In this document: positions 25,107-32,403 of the stretch, piece by piece
How the letters are laid out: every line of letters starts with the position of its first letter
Numbering within the stretch: the stretch's first letter is position 1
Assembly (NCBI RefSeq): GCF_001279585.1
Contig: NZ_LGEC01000066.1
Span: forward strand, 1-64,000
Reading direction: 5' to 3'
Origin: Nocardiopsis sp. NRRL B-16309
Lineage (GTDB): Bacteria > Actinomycetota > Actinomycetes > Streptosporangiales > Streptosporangiaceae
Length of the DNA: 64,000 nucleotides
The notes under the pieces: model-generated
The model's input: the letters and a program-made list of their open reading frames with translations, nothing else
What the model was told of the DNA's origin: nothing
Databases searched by the model: none
Position numbers and translations under genes: made by a program

Positions 25107-25739
25107 TCAGGCGTCATCGGTGAGGTCGAGCGGGCGCGGCCGGAAGCTGTCGACGATCACCTCGATGGTGTCCTCGTGCTCGTCGGCCACGGACGCGGGG
25201 GTGCTCGCCCGGATCGCGAAGACGGTTCCGGCGCCGGGCTCGACGACGACCTTCTGGGTGGCCCTGCGGTGCCGGTCGTCGTACTCGACGTCGACCCACT
25301 GGGACTCACCGCCCTTCAGGACCGCGTCGAACACCAGGACCGCGGAGGCGCCGCCGTCGCCGAACAGGCCGTCGTCCTCACCCGTGTCCAGGGACAGCCG
25401 TTCGTAGGAGTCCGCCTCGCGCTCCACGTACGACTCGTTGCGCTCCATCCAGCGCTGGGCCGTCTCGCCCTGCTCCGCGTCGTCCCAGATGGTGTGCACG
25501 ACGATGCTTCCGTCCGGTGAGGTGATGATGCCGGTGTCGGGCCCGCCGTCGGGCGGCGCCGTCCACTCGATGTCGGGGTCGCCCGCGGAGTCGTACCAGT
25601 CGCTGGGCAGGTGCACGAAGTAGGTGCCCGACCGGTAGAGCCGGTAGCCGGGCCTGGGGAACGGTTCTCCGTCACAGGCCGTGGTCAGTCCGGTGACGAG
25701 CAGTATCACTGTGGCTGCGCTCAGGGGGCGAAGCAGCAT
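25107..25739 (-). CDS. Putative secreted lipoprotein of unknown function
   Basis: 210 residues. The signal peptide MLLRPLSAATVILLVTGLTTAC ends in the lipobox LTTAC with Cys about 22, so the protein is anchored outside the membrane. The mature part is beta-rich with several Trp and acidic residues (FVHLPSDWYDSAGDPDIEW) and no known enzyme motif; its layout resembles PsbP/Mog1-like lipoproteins, which is only an impression. It stands alone and converges with the TetR gene. Confidence 0.75.
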   Translation of the reverse strand: MLLRPLSAATVILLVTGLTTACDGEPFPRPGYRLYRSGTYFVHLPSDWYDSAGDPDIEWTAPPDGGPDTGIITSPDGSIVVHTIWDDAEQGETAQRWMERNESYVEREADSYERLSLDTGEDDGLFGDGGASAVLVFDAVLKGGESQWVDVEYDDRHRRATQKVVVEPGAGTVFAIRASTPASVADEHEDTIEVIVDSFRPRPLDLTDDA

Positions 25740-25906
25740 GGGGGGAGCCTCTCGCCGATGTGAGGGGAATCACTCACCCTACTCCTCGGGGGGCTGACCT
25801 GCGAGGGTGTTGCCGCATTCGCCCGCCGAACGCCCTGCCGAAGACCCGCCGCACGCCCGTGCGCTCGGCTCCGCCCCGTCGTGCGCTCGGCCCCGCCCCG
25901 CCGCGC

Positions 25907-25981
25907 AGCGTGGAAGCCGTCGACGGCGGGGCGCGCGGGCCCGGCCGCGGGGCCGCCGAGGAAGAGCCTGCGGTCGATCAT
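25907..25981 (-). pseudogene. Possible gene remnant (start region only)
   Basis: ATG 25981 on the minus strand has AAGGAGA at ideal spacing. Its first 25 codons read MIDRRLFLGGPAAGPARPAVDGFHA, like the beginning of a Tat-type or exported protein (xRRxFLGG). After that the frame becomes Arg/Ala/Gly-rich with no protein-like features, though it stays open to 25721. This looks like the leftover 5' end of a lost gene. A small functional peptide is the alternative. Confidence 0.35.
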
Positions 25982-26018
25982 GCGGGGTCTCCTTGGAGGG
26001 CGGGGAAGAGACTGGAAG

Positions 26019-26034
26019 CTAAGTGATCATTTAG
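26019..26034. promoter_or_regulatory. Imperfect operator palindrome upstream of the remnant ORF
   Basis: CTAAGTGATCATTTAG is a 16-bp near-palindrome around TGATCA with one mismatched pair, set in an AT-rich patch. It resembles TetR or MarR operators. It lies between the remnant start (25981) and the dienelactone hydrolase gene (26186). Confidence 0.45.
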
Positions 26035-26185
26035 TTACAGACCGCGTCAATCGGTGTTGCGCGAGTGCACGGCCGGGGCGCAAGTTTCCGGTGGCGAGAG
26101 GGCCGTGATCTGACCTGCATCACCATGCCCGTGAACGTCCTAAGGTGGTGGAAACTGCTCGGGGGCACGGACACGGGAGACCGCC

Positions 26186-26926
26186 TTGACCGACATCGAC
26201 CTCAGTGCGCACACCCGGGACGGCGACGGTTCCCGCCGCCTGCGCGGCTACCTGGCGCGGCCCGACGGCGAGGGGCCCTGGCCCGGCGTGGTGGTCCTGC
26301 ACGAGGTGTTCGGCGTCGACGGGGAGATGCGGCGCCACGCCGACCACCTCGCCGAACTCGGCTACCTGGCCCTCCTGCCCGACCTGTACAGCGACGGCGG
26401 CATGCTGCGGTGCGTCGCGCGCACGATGCGCGCGGTCTCCACCGGGCACGGGCGTGCGTTCACCGACATCTCCGCGGCCCGCTCCTGGCTCCTGGCGCAG
26501 CCGGACTGCACGGGCCGGATCGGCGTCGTCGGCTTCTGCATGGGCGGCGGCTTCGCGATCGCGGCGGCGCCGGAGTTCGACGCTGCCGCCCCCAACTACG
26601 GGCTGATGCCGCCGGACCTGGCGGAGGCGGTCCGCGGCACCTGCCCCACGGTCGCCAGCTACGCGGCCAAGGACCCGATGCTCAAGGGGGCCGCGCCCCG
26701 GCTCGAACGGGCGCTGAACGCCGAGGGCGTGCCCAACGACGTGAAGGAGTACGCGGCGGCCGGGCACTCCTTCATGAACGCCGGGCCCGTCGGCCCCCGG
26801 GCCCTGCGCGTGGTGCTGCGGGCGATGGGGACGGGCCCGCACCCCGAGTCGGCCGTGGACGCCTGGAGCCGCATCGAGGCGTTCTTCGGTGAACACCTGG
26901 CGCGCCCTGGTGACACAGGGCGATGA
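26186..26926 (+). CDS. Dienelactone hydrolase family protein
   Basis: 246 residues from TTG 26186 with GGGAGA at 26174-26179. Alpha/beta hydrolase with the dienelactone hydrolase triad: Cys nucleophile in GFCMGGGFA (about 116), Asp in SYAAKDPM and His in AAGHSFMN, plus the Glu in VLHEVFGVDG that activates the Cys. These cytoplasmic enzymes open dienelactones in chlorocatechol degradation, but many family members have other ester substrates. No aromatic pathway genes are nearby, so the substrate is unknown. Confidence 0.92.
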   Translation: MTDIDLSAHTRDGDGSRRLRGYLARPDGEGPWPGVVVLHEVFGVDGEMRRHADHLAELGYLALLPDLYSDGGMLRCVARTMRAVSTGHGRAFTDISAARSWLLAQPDCTGRIGVVGFCMGGGFAIAAAPEFDAAAPNYGLMPPDLAEAVRGTCPTVASYAAKDPMLKGAAPRLERALNAEGVPNDVKEYAAAGHSFMNAGPVGPRALRVVLRAMGTGPHPESAVDAWSRIEAFFGEHLARPGDTGR

Positions 26927-26981
26927 AATGAACCGCGAGGGACACGGATCCCGATAGAAGGAAGGGAGGGCTCCCGCGCGC

Positions 26982-28004
26982 TTGGGGGCCTTCCAGATCC
27001 GGTTCCGACTCCCAGACGGGTTCACCTTGACCAACGCTCACCAGTCCCCGGCCGCCGTCCGACTCCTCCCGCCCGGCCCGAGGTGGTGGCCCGGCCTCGC
27101 CGCCGGAGGCGCAGCCGCGCTTCTCGCCCTCGGTGCCGTCCCGACCACCGCCCACGCCGACGAGTACACCGGCACGGACCCCGTGTGCCGGTCGGTCCTG
27201 CACCCGGAGGCCGCAGCGGCGATCTCGGCCGCGGTCGCCGACGTCCGCGCGGAGCGGGACACCGACTTCGGTTTCGGCGTCTCCGCCTTCGACGGCGACC
27301 TCACCTGCGGCCACCAGGCCGACCAGGGCTACGACGCCGCCAGCGTCGGCAAGGTCATCGTCCTGGGCACGCTGCTGTGGCACGCCCAGGAGGAGGGGCG
27401 CGCACTCACCGAGCGCGAGGACGAGCTGGCCACCGCCATGATCACGGTGTCCGACAACGACGCCACCATCGAGCTGCGCAACGAGCTCGGGCGGGCGCGC
27501 ATGCAGGACTTCCTCGACGCGGCCGGGATGCCGAACACCGTCCTGCACCCGGAGAACTACACGGGGCTGATGAAGATCAACGCCGCGGAGGAGCTGCGCC
27601 TGCTGGGCCTGGTCACCGAGGAGAACGACGTGCTCTGTGCCGAGAGCCGCGCCTACGCCCGCGAGCTCATGGGCGACGTGACCGACGAGCAGCGGTGGGG
27701 CGTGCCCGCGGGGGCGCCGGAGGGTGCCGAGACGATCAACAAGAACGGCTGGCTGCCCTACGACGGTACGGACATCTGGCGGGTGAACAGCATCGGCGCG
27801 GTCGACGGCACCAGCGCGGGCCCGTACCGGATGGCGATCCTGACGGACGGGAACGCCGGTATGGCGTACGGGGTGGAGACCATCGAGCTGCTGTCCGCTG
27901 CCGTGCACGAGGCCCTGCACGCGGACGAGCCCACGGCGCTCAGGTCGCCCCTGCCCGGCTCGCCGGAGCTGCCGCTCACGTCCGACGGCTCCGACCGGGC
28001 CTGA
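26982..28004 (+). CDS. Exported class A beta-lactamase-fold serine hydrolase
   Basis: 340 residues if TTG 26982 is used (AGGGAGGG 11 nt upstream); TTG 27027 is the alternative. A signal peptide with hydrophobic core AAGGAAALLALGAVP ends near AHADE. Class A motifs are present: SVGK (SxxK nucleophile), SDN in TVSDNDAT, and NKNGW at the KTG position with Asn replacing Thr. A clear omega-loop ExxLN is not seen. It could be a weak beta-lactamase, a DD-peptidase or a cell-wall esterase; resistance should not be assumed. Confidence 0.85.
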   Translation: MGAFQIRFRLPDGFTLTNAHQSPAAVRLLPPGPRWWPGLAAGGAAALLALGAVPTTAHADEYTGTDPVCRSVLHPEAAAAISAAVADVRAERDTDFGFGVSAFDGDLTCGHQADQGYDAASVGKVIVLGTLLWHAQEEGRALTEREDELATAMITVSDNDATIELRNELGRARMQDFLDAAGMPNTVLHPENYTGLMKINAAEELRLLGLVTEENDVLCAESRAYARELMGDVTDEQRWGVPAGAPEGAETINKNGWLPYDGTDIWRVNSIGAVDGTSAGPYRMAILTDGNAGMAYGVETIELLSAAVHEALHADEPTALRSPLPGSPELPLTSDGSDRA

Positions 28005-28034
28005 CGGCCTGGCCCCCGACCGCGTCGGGTCGGC

Positions 28035-28481
28035 TCAGGAGCGCTCGCGGCCCGCGCGGTAGGCGGTGATGAAGTCGTCCACCGGCCAGCGGGCCACCCA
28101 GTCGCCGAGCACGTCCAGGGCGACGTCGTCGAGTTCGCGGACGCGCACGCACGCCTTGCCCATGTCGAGCTTGCGGCCGGTGGCCCGCCACTGGTCGGCG
28201 AACTCCCGCTGGACCTCCTCGTCGTACACGCCCATGAGGTAGATCGAGACATGGCGCTTCTGCGCGGCCAGCGCGACGTAGCCCAGCGGCCGGCCGTTGT
28301 AGGTGTCGGGGAAGCGCTCCAGGGGGACGTGGTAGCTGATCATCCCGAACTCCATGCCCTCCTCGTAGCCGGGCGGCAGGTGGTCGAGGACGACACGGCG
28401 GATCGCGCGCAGCACCTCGGCGCGGTCCGCCGGTAGCTCGGACAGGTACTCGTCGGGCGTGGCCGCCGCACTGGACACCAT
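28035..28481 (-). CDS. DUF1801 domain protein
   Basis: 148 residues from ATG 28481. The sequence TPDEYLSELPADRAEVLRAIRRVV and later PLGYVALAAQKRHVSIYLMGVY match the DUF1801 family, small proteins with a YdhG-like fold and no established function. It carries one Cys (GKACVRVREL) and the conserved Lys of the KLDMGK segment. It converges on the serine hydrolase gene and is followed upstream by the rhodanese gene. Confidence 0.85.
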   Translation of the reverse strand: MVSSAAATPDEYLSELPADRAEVLRAIRRVVLDHLPPGYEEGMEFGMISYHVPLERFPDTYNGRPLGYVALAAQKRHVSIYLMGVYDEEVQREFADQWRATGRKLDMGKACVRVRELDDVALDVLGDWVARWPVDDFITAYRAGRERS

Positions 28482-28631
28482 GACGCCACCCTAGACGCGT
28501 CCCCGCTCCGGCGGGGGCCGACCGCGCCGGGGCGGCTGCGTTCCGGCGCCGGAACGGGGAACGGCCGGGTGGCCCCGGAGGACCGAACCGGCTCCCGCGC
28601 TTGGGGGGAGCCGGTTCGTGGTGGTGCGCGG

Positions 28632-28958
28632 TCAGCCCTTGTCGACGGGGAGGCCGGCCTCCACCCAGTCCTGGATGCCCTCACGGTACTTGCGCACCCG
28701 GGTGTAGCCGAGCCCCTCGAGCGCGGTGGAGACCGCCTGGCTGTTGCCGCACCCCGGGTTGGAGCAGTACACGGCGATGAGGGCGTCCTTCTCGGGGAGC
28801 AGCTCCGCCGCCTGGTCGGCGACCTCGTCGGACGTGAGCGCGACGGCTCCGGGCAGGTGCTGCTGCTCGTAGTAGGAGCCGCCCAGGGCGTCCACGACGG
28901 TCACGGTTCCGGCGTCGATGTGCTTCTTCAGTTCGTCACGGCTGATCTGTGCTGTCAT
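28632..28958 (-). CDS. Rhodanese-like sulfurtransferase
   Basis: 108 residues, a single rhodanese domain. The catalytic loop is VYCSNPGCGNS with the persulfide Cys at about 65; VVDALGGSYYEQQHLPGAV is the usual N-terminal CH2A-like segment. Moves sulfane sulfur in the cytoplasm; the acceptor is unknown. Start ATG 28958. It faces a TetR gene across a 117-bp region with three matching operator palindromes, so that regulator almost certainly controls it. Confidence 0.92.
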   Translation of the reverse strand: MTAQISRDELKKHIDAGTVTVVDALGGSYYEQQHLPGAVALTSDEVADQAAELLPEKDALIAVYCSNPGCGNSQAVSTALEGLGYTRVRKYREGIQDWVEAGLPVDKG

Positions 28959-28972
28959 GCGGCTCTCCCGAC

Positions 28973-28986
28973 CGGACTATGGTCCG
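28973..28986. promoter_or_regulatory. TetR operator candidate 1 (rhodanese side)
   Basis: CGGAC-TATG-GTCCG, with arms that extend to ACCGGAC/GTCCGGT (28971-28988). It is 15 bp upstream of the rhodanese start codon and would block its transcript. Confidence 0.75.
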
Positions 28987-29006
28987 GTTCTCTCGGCGAA
29001 AAAAAT

Positions 29007-29020
29007 CGGACCTGAGTCCG
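29007..29020. promoter_or_regulatory. TetR operator candidate 2 (centre)
   Basis: CGGAC-CTGA-GTCCG, exactly 34 bp after operator 1, following a run of seven A residues. Confidence 0.75.
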
Positions 29021-29040
29021 CTTGTGGTCGTGAGCATAAC

Positions 29041-29054
29041 CGGACTTAGGTCCG
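29041..29054. promoter_or_regulatory. TetR operator candidate 3 (regulator side)
   Basis: CGGAC-TTAG-GTCCG, exactly 34 bp after operator 2. It overlaps the expected -35 region of the tetR gene, whose likely -10 is TAGGGT at 29064-29069. That -10 sits 6 bp before GTG 29076, suggesting a leaderless, self-repressed transcript. Confidence 0.75.
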
Positions 29055-29075
29055 ATTGTCGAGTAGGGTGGTGCC

Positions 29076-29678
29076 GTGAACGACGAACTGCTGCGGGTCC
29101 TGCGCCGACCGCCCCGGGAACGCGCCGACGCCGCGCGCAACCGGACGCGCGTCCTGGAGGCCGCGTCCCGACTGTTCGCCGAGGGGGGCGTGGCCGCCCT
29201 GACCGTGGACGCGGTGGCACAGGCGGCCGGGGTCGGCAAGGGCACCGTGTTCCGCCGCTTCGATGACAAGTCCGGCCTCGTCTCGGCACTGCTCGACCAG
29301 CGCGAACGCGAACTCCAGGAAGCCGTCGTCTTCGGGCGGCCCCCGCTGGGCCCCGGCGCGCCCGCGCGCGAGCGGGCGCTGGCCTTCTTCGACGCCTACC
29401 TCGCCTACCTGGCCGACCACCTGGACCTCGTCCGGCTGTCGGAGACCGCCGCGCCCGGGGCCCGGTTCCGGATCGGCGCGTACGTGTTCTGGCACCGGCA
29501 CCTGGCGATCCTGTGCGCGGACCGGCCCGACCCCGACCACCTCGCCCACGTGCTCCTGGGGATGGTGGCGGCCGACCTCAACGCGGAACTGCTCTCCCAG
29601 GGGATCGACTGGGGGCGCATCCGCGCGGGTGTCGCCGCGGCGGTCGACGCGCTGGTCGCCCCCGTGCACGCGCCCTAG
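29076..29678 (+). CDS. TetR-family regulator divergent from rhodanese
   Basis: 200 residues from GTG 29076. The helix-turn-helix is VLEAASRLFAEGGVAALTVD followed by AVAQAAGVGKGTVFRRFDDK. The C-terminal domain has several His/Tyr/Trp residues (IGAYVFWHRHLAIL) but no Cys-based sensor motif. No Shine-Dalgarno precedes the GTG, which fits leaderless translation from the TAGGGT promoter. Likely represses both itself and the rhodanese gene through the three palindromes between them. Confidence 0.92.
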   Translation: MNDELLRVLRRPPRERADAARNRTRVLEAASRLFAEGGVAALTVDAVAQAAGVGKGTVFRRFDDKSGLVSALLDQRERELQEAVVFGRPPLGPGAPARERALAFFDAYLAYLADHLDLVRLSETAAPGARFRIGAYVFWHRHLAILCADRPDPDHLAHVLLGMVAADLNAELLSQGIDWGRIRAGVAAAVDALVAPVHAP

Positions 29679-29907
29679 ACCAGCGTCCGGCACCGACCTC
29701 CGGGTACTCCCGCTGGAAGCGGGTTCGGCGCGGGAACGGGCCGAGGCCGCCGACGGGCGGCCACGCCCGGTGACGGAGGACACCCAGGGTGAGGATTCGG
29801 GCGGGTCACAGGTGTGCGGCGCCGGTCGTATGGGCAGGTGTGGCGCATACGCTGCCGTGGCCGACACCGTCGGCTCCGCCTCCCGTCCCCCGAGGAGACC
29901 CTGGAAT

Positions 29908-30375
29908 ATGGCTCGCACCGAGTACTACGACGACCCCGCCGCCCCCGCGCCGAACAGCCTGGTCCCCGCGGCCACCGCGGCCGTGTTCGACGAGGGCGGA
30001 CAGTTGTTGTTGCGACGGCGGGCGGACCACGGGTTGTGGGTGATGCCCGGCGGGGCCGTGGCGATGACGGAGAGCCTGGCCCAGGCCGCGGTACGGGAGG
30101 TGTGGGAGGAGACCGGCTACGAGGTGCGGATCACCGGCCTCGTGGGCACCTACACCGACGCCCGCCACGTCGTCGTCCACAACGACGGCGAGGTGCGCCG
30201 CCAGTTCACGGTCTGCTTCCGGGCCCAACCCGTGCGCGGCGAGCTGCGGGCCGGTGACACGTCGCTCGAAGCGGCCTGGTTCGCCCAGGAGGAGCTCGGC
30301 GTGCTGCCCATGCACCGGACCCAGCGCCTGCGCGTGGACCACGCCCTGCGCGGCGGCAAGCCCCACCTGGGCTGA
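29908..30375 (+). CDS. NUDIX hydrolase
   Basis: 155 residues from ATG 29908 with GAGGAG at 29892-29897. The NUDIX box is complete: GAVAMTESLAQAAV then REVWEETGYEV matches Gx5Ex7REUxEExGU. The surroundings (LLRRRADHGLWVMPGGAVAM) are typical of nucleotide-diphosphate pyrophosphatases. The exact substrate (oxidised nucleotides, ADP-ribose, other) cannot be read from sequence. It stands alone; the 229 bp upstream hold no gene. Confidence 0.92.
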   Translation: MARTEYYDDPAAPAPNSLVPAATAAVFDEGGQLLLRRRADHGLWVMPGGAVAMTESLAQAAVREVWEETGYEVRITGLVGTYTDARHVVVHNDGEVRRQFTVCFRAQPVRGELRAGDTSLEAAWFAQEELGVLPMHRTQRLRVDHALRGGKPHLG

Positions 30376-30501
30376 CCGCCCCACGCGCTCGCTCCCTGGC
30401 GCGGCACCGGGTGGAGCCGCGCCGCCGTGCGGCGGGCCCCGCACCGAGCGCACGGTTGCTCCGGCCCACGGAGCCCGGACCGGGCGCGGCGGCCTCGTTC
30501 G

Positions 30502-30939
30502 TCACCCGCTCAGACGGAGGTCGCCCTTCCACGTGTCGGCGTGGACGGAGCCGGTCGGGAACGCGATCTCCAGGGCCACCCGGCCCGTGGCCGGGTCCCG
30601 GCGCTCGCGCACCTTCTCGATCCGCTGCCCGAGGTGGCGCTCGAACGGGGTCCCGGCCGCGCCCTCCCTGCGTTCCATCCGGCCCCAGATCCCCATGTCC
30701 CAGCCCTCGCCCGGCGCCTCGGCCGACACCGTCAGGCACCAGTCCGATCCCGCCGTGATCCGGGTCGACCCGTCCAGGTCGTCGACCAGCCAGACGTCGA
30801 GCGGACCCGCGTCCGGCTCTCTCTCACTGACCAGCCACAGGGTGACGACGCGGTCCAGGCGGCGGCCGACGAGCGCGTCGGGGTCGCCTCCGCGGCCGTG
30901 GAGGGGGCAGATGCTCTGGTGGGAGGGGGTCGGCGTCAT
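30502..30939 (-). CDS. Conserved-looking hypothetical protein
   Basis: 145 residues from ATG 30939. It has no signal peptide and no motif I recognise. The C-terminal half (GRVALEIAFPTGSVHADTWKGDLRL) suggests a compact beta-rich fold. Two Cys lie in the N-terminal half (ICPLHG and SDWCLTV), too far apart for a zinc ribbon. Coding potential is supported by codon bias and by its tidy fit between the NUDIX and CapA genes. Function unknown. Confidence 0.65.
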   Translation of the reverse strand: MTPTPSHQSICPLHGRGGDPDALVGRRLDRVVTLWLVSEREPDAGPLDVWLVDDLDGSTRITAGSDWCLTVSAEAPGEGWDMGIWGRMERREGAAGTPFERHLGQRIEKVRERRDPATGRVALEIAFPTGSVHADTWKGDLRLSG

Positions 30940-31020
30940 CCGGAGAACCTACAGCGGAATCCGGGGTCCCCGGTCCGATTTCCCCCTTTCGCTCCTCCGG
31001 ACACGTCCTAGCCTGGAGGG

Positions 31021-32130
31021 GTGCGCACCAGTCCGGTGACCCTGTTCCTCTGCGGGGACGTGATGCTCGGACGCGGGGTGGACCAGATCCTGCCCCACCC
31101 CGGCGACCCCGGCCTGGACGAGCCCTCCGTCCGGGACGCGCGCGTGTACGTGCGCCTGGCCGAGGAGGCCAACGGGCCGATCCCCGCCCCGGTGGGGTTC
31201 TCCTGGCCGTGGGGCGACGCCCTGCCGGTGCTGGCGGAGGCCGGGCCCGACGTGCGCGTGCTCAACCTGGAGACCAGCCTCACCGGCGCCGGGTCGTTCT
31301 GGCCCGGCAAGCAGGTGCACTACCGGGCGCATCCGTCGAACCTGCCCTGTCTGTCCGAGGCGCGGCCAGACGTGTGCTCGCTGGCCAACAACCACGTCAT
31401 GGACTTCGGATACCCGGGGCTGACGGACACCCTGGACGTCCTCGCGGCGGCGGGCCTGCGCACGGCGGGCGCGGGCCGCGATGCCGGGGAGGCGCATGCG
31501 CCGGTCGCCGTGCCAGTGCGCGGGGGCGGACGGGTGCTGGTGTTCGCGATCGGGCTGGCCTCCAGCGGCATCCCCGCCGCGTGGGCCGCCCGCGCGGACC
31601 GGCCGGGGGTCGCCCTGGTGTCTCCCGAAACCGCCGCGGCCGACGTCGCGGCGCGGGTGCGCCGCGTGCGAGAGCCCGGCGACGTGGTCGTGGCCTCGGT
31701 CCACTGGGGCGGCAACTGGGGCTACGACGTGTCGCGTGAGGTCGCCCTCGCGCACGCGCTGGTCGACGGGGGCGTCGACGTCGTGCACGGGCACTCCTCG
31801 CACATGCCGCGCCCGATCGAGGTCTACCGCGAGCGGCTGGTCCTGTACGGCTGCGGTGACCTCGTCAACGACTACGAGGGCATCCAGGGGCACGAGGAGT
31901 ACCGCGACGATCTGCGCCTGCTCTACCTGGCCTCGGTCGATCCGGGGACCGGACGGCTGCTCGGGTTGCGGACGGTTCCGCTGCGGGCGAGCCGGATGCG
32001 CCTGTGGCGGGCCCCGCGCGAGGACGTGCTGTGGCTCCGGCGGCGGCTCGGCGACGTCGGCGGCGCCTTCGGGTGCGCCCTCGTGCCCGAGGGCGGTGAC
32101 CTGGTACTGGACTGGCCGGGGCGGCGGTAG
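31021..32130 (+). CDS. CapA-family protein (metallophosphatase-like PGA_cap domain)
   Basis: 369 residues. LFLCGDVMLGRGVD, NLETSL, LANNHVMDFGYPGL, SVHWGGNWGYDVS and HGHSSHMPRPIEVY are the metal-binding motifs of the PGA_cap/CapA fold, related to calcineurin-like phosphoesterases. CapA anchors poly-gamma-glutamate capsule in Bacillus, but no capB or capC is nearby and no signal peptide is seen, so another polymer or phosphoester role is likely. GTG 31021 directly follows GGAGGG with 0-1 nt spacing; TAGCCT at 31009-31014 would fit a leaderless transcript starting at the GTG. Confidence 0.87.
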   Translation: MRTSPVTLFLCGDVMLGRGVDQILPHPGDPGLDEPSVRDARVYVRLAEEANGPIPAPVGFSWPWGDALPVLAEAGPDVRVLNLETSLTGAGSFWPGKQVHYRAHPSNLPCLSEARPDVCSLANNHVMDFGYPGLTDTLDVLAAAGLRTAGAGRDAGEAHAPVAVPVRGGGRVLVFAIGLASSGIPAAWAARADRPGVALVSPETAAADVAARVRRVREPGDVVVASVHWGGNWGYDVSREVALAHALVDGGVDVVHGHSSHMPRPIEVYRERLVLYGCGDLVNDYEGIQGHEEYRDDLRLLYLASVDPGTGRLLGLRTVPLRASRMRLWRAPREDVLWLRRRLGDVGGAFGCALVPEGGDLVLDWPGRR

Positions 32131-32403
32131 GGATTCGGACCCGGGACGGTCCGGCAGCGGTCGGCCGTCCTGCGCGGACGGACCCGCCGTCGGGAACCGG
32201 CCCGGCGTGCGGCCCGGCTTCCGGCCCGGGATACGGCGGGGAGGGGGAATGAGGGCAGGGCATGGGACGCGTCGTGCCACAAGGGGTGACCGAGTGTGTC
32301 CGGGGGGAGCCCTTGTCAGACGGGGTGCGCGCGGATTGAATCAGAGGGGCCGGGAGGGCCCGCCCGAACCGGCCGCCGCCGTCACGCCGCTGGGAGGTTC
32401 CCG

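Larger units (their letters stand above)
25740..26185. other. Intergenic region holding a start site without a convincing gene
   Basis: Contains an AT-rich promoter-like stretch at 26017-26045, an imperfect palindrome, and a well-placed ribosome binding site plus ATG on the minus strand at 25981, described separately. The remainder (25740-25905) appears non-coding. Confidence 0.45.

Noticed and set aside
25740..25981. 86-codon minus-strand frame as a real full-length gene
   Set aside because: Only the first 25 codons look protein-like; the rest is Arg/Gly/Ser low-complexity. Kept as a possible remnant only.
31021..32130. CapA protein as evidence for a poly-gamma-glutamate capsule locus
   Set aside because: capB, capC and capE are absent and neighbours are unrelated.
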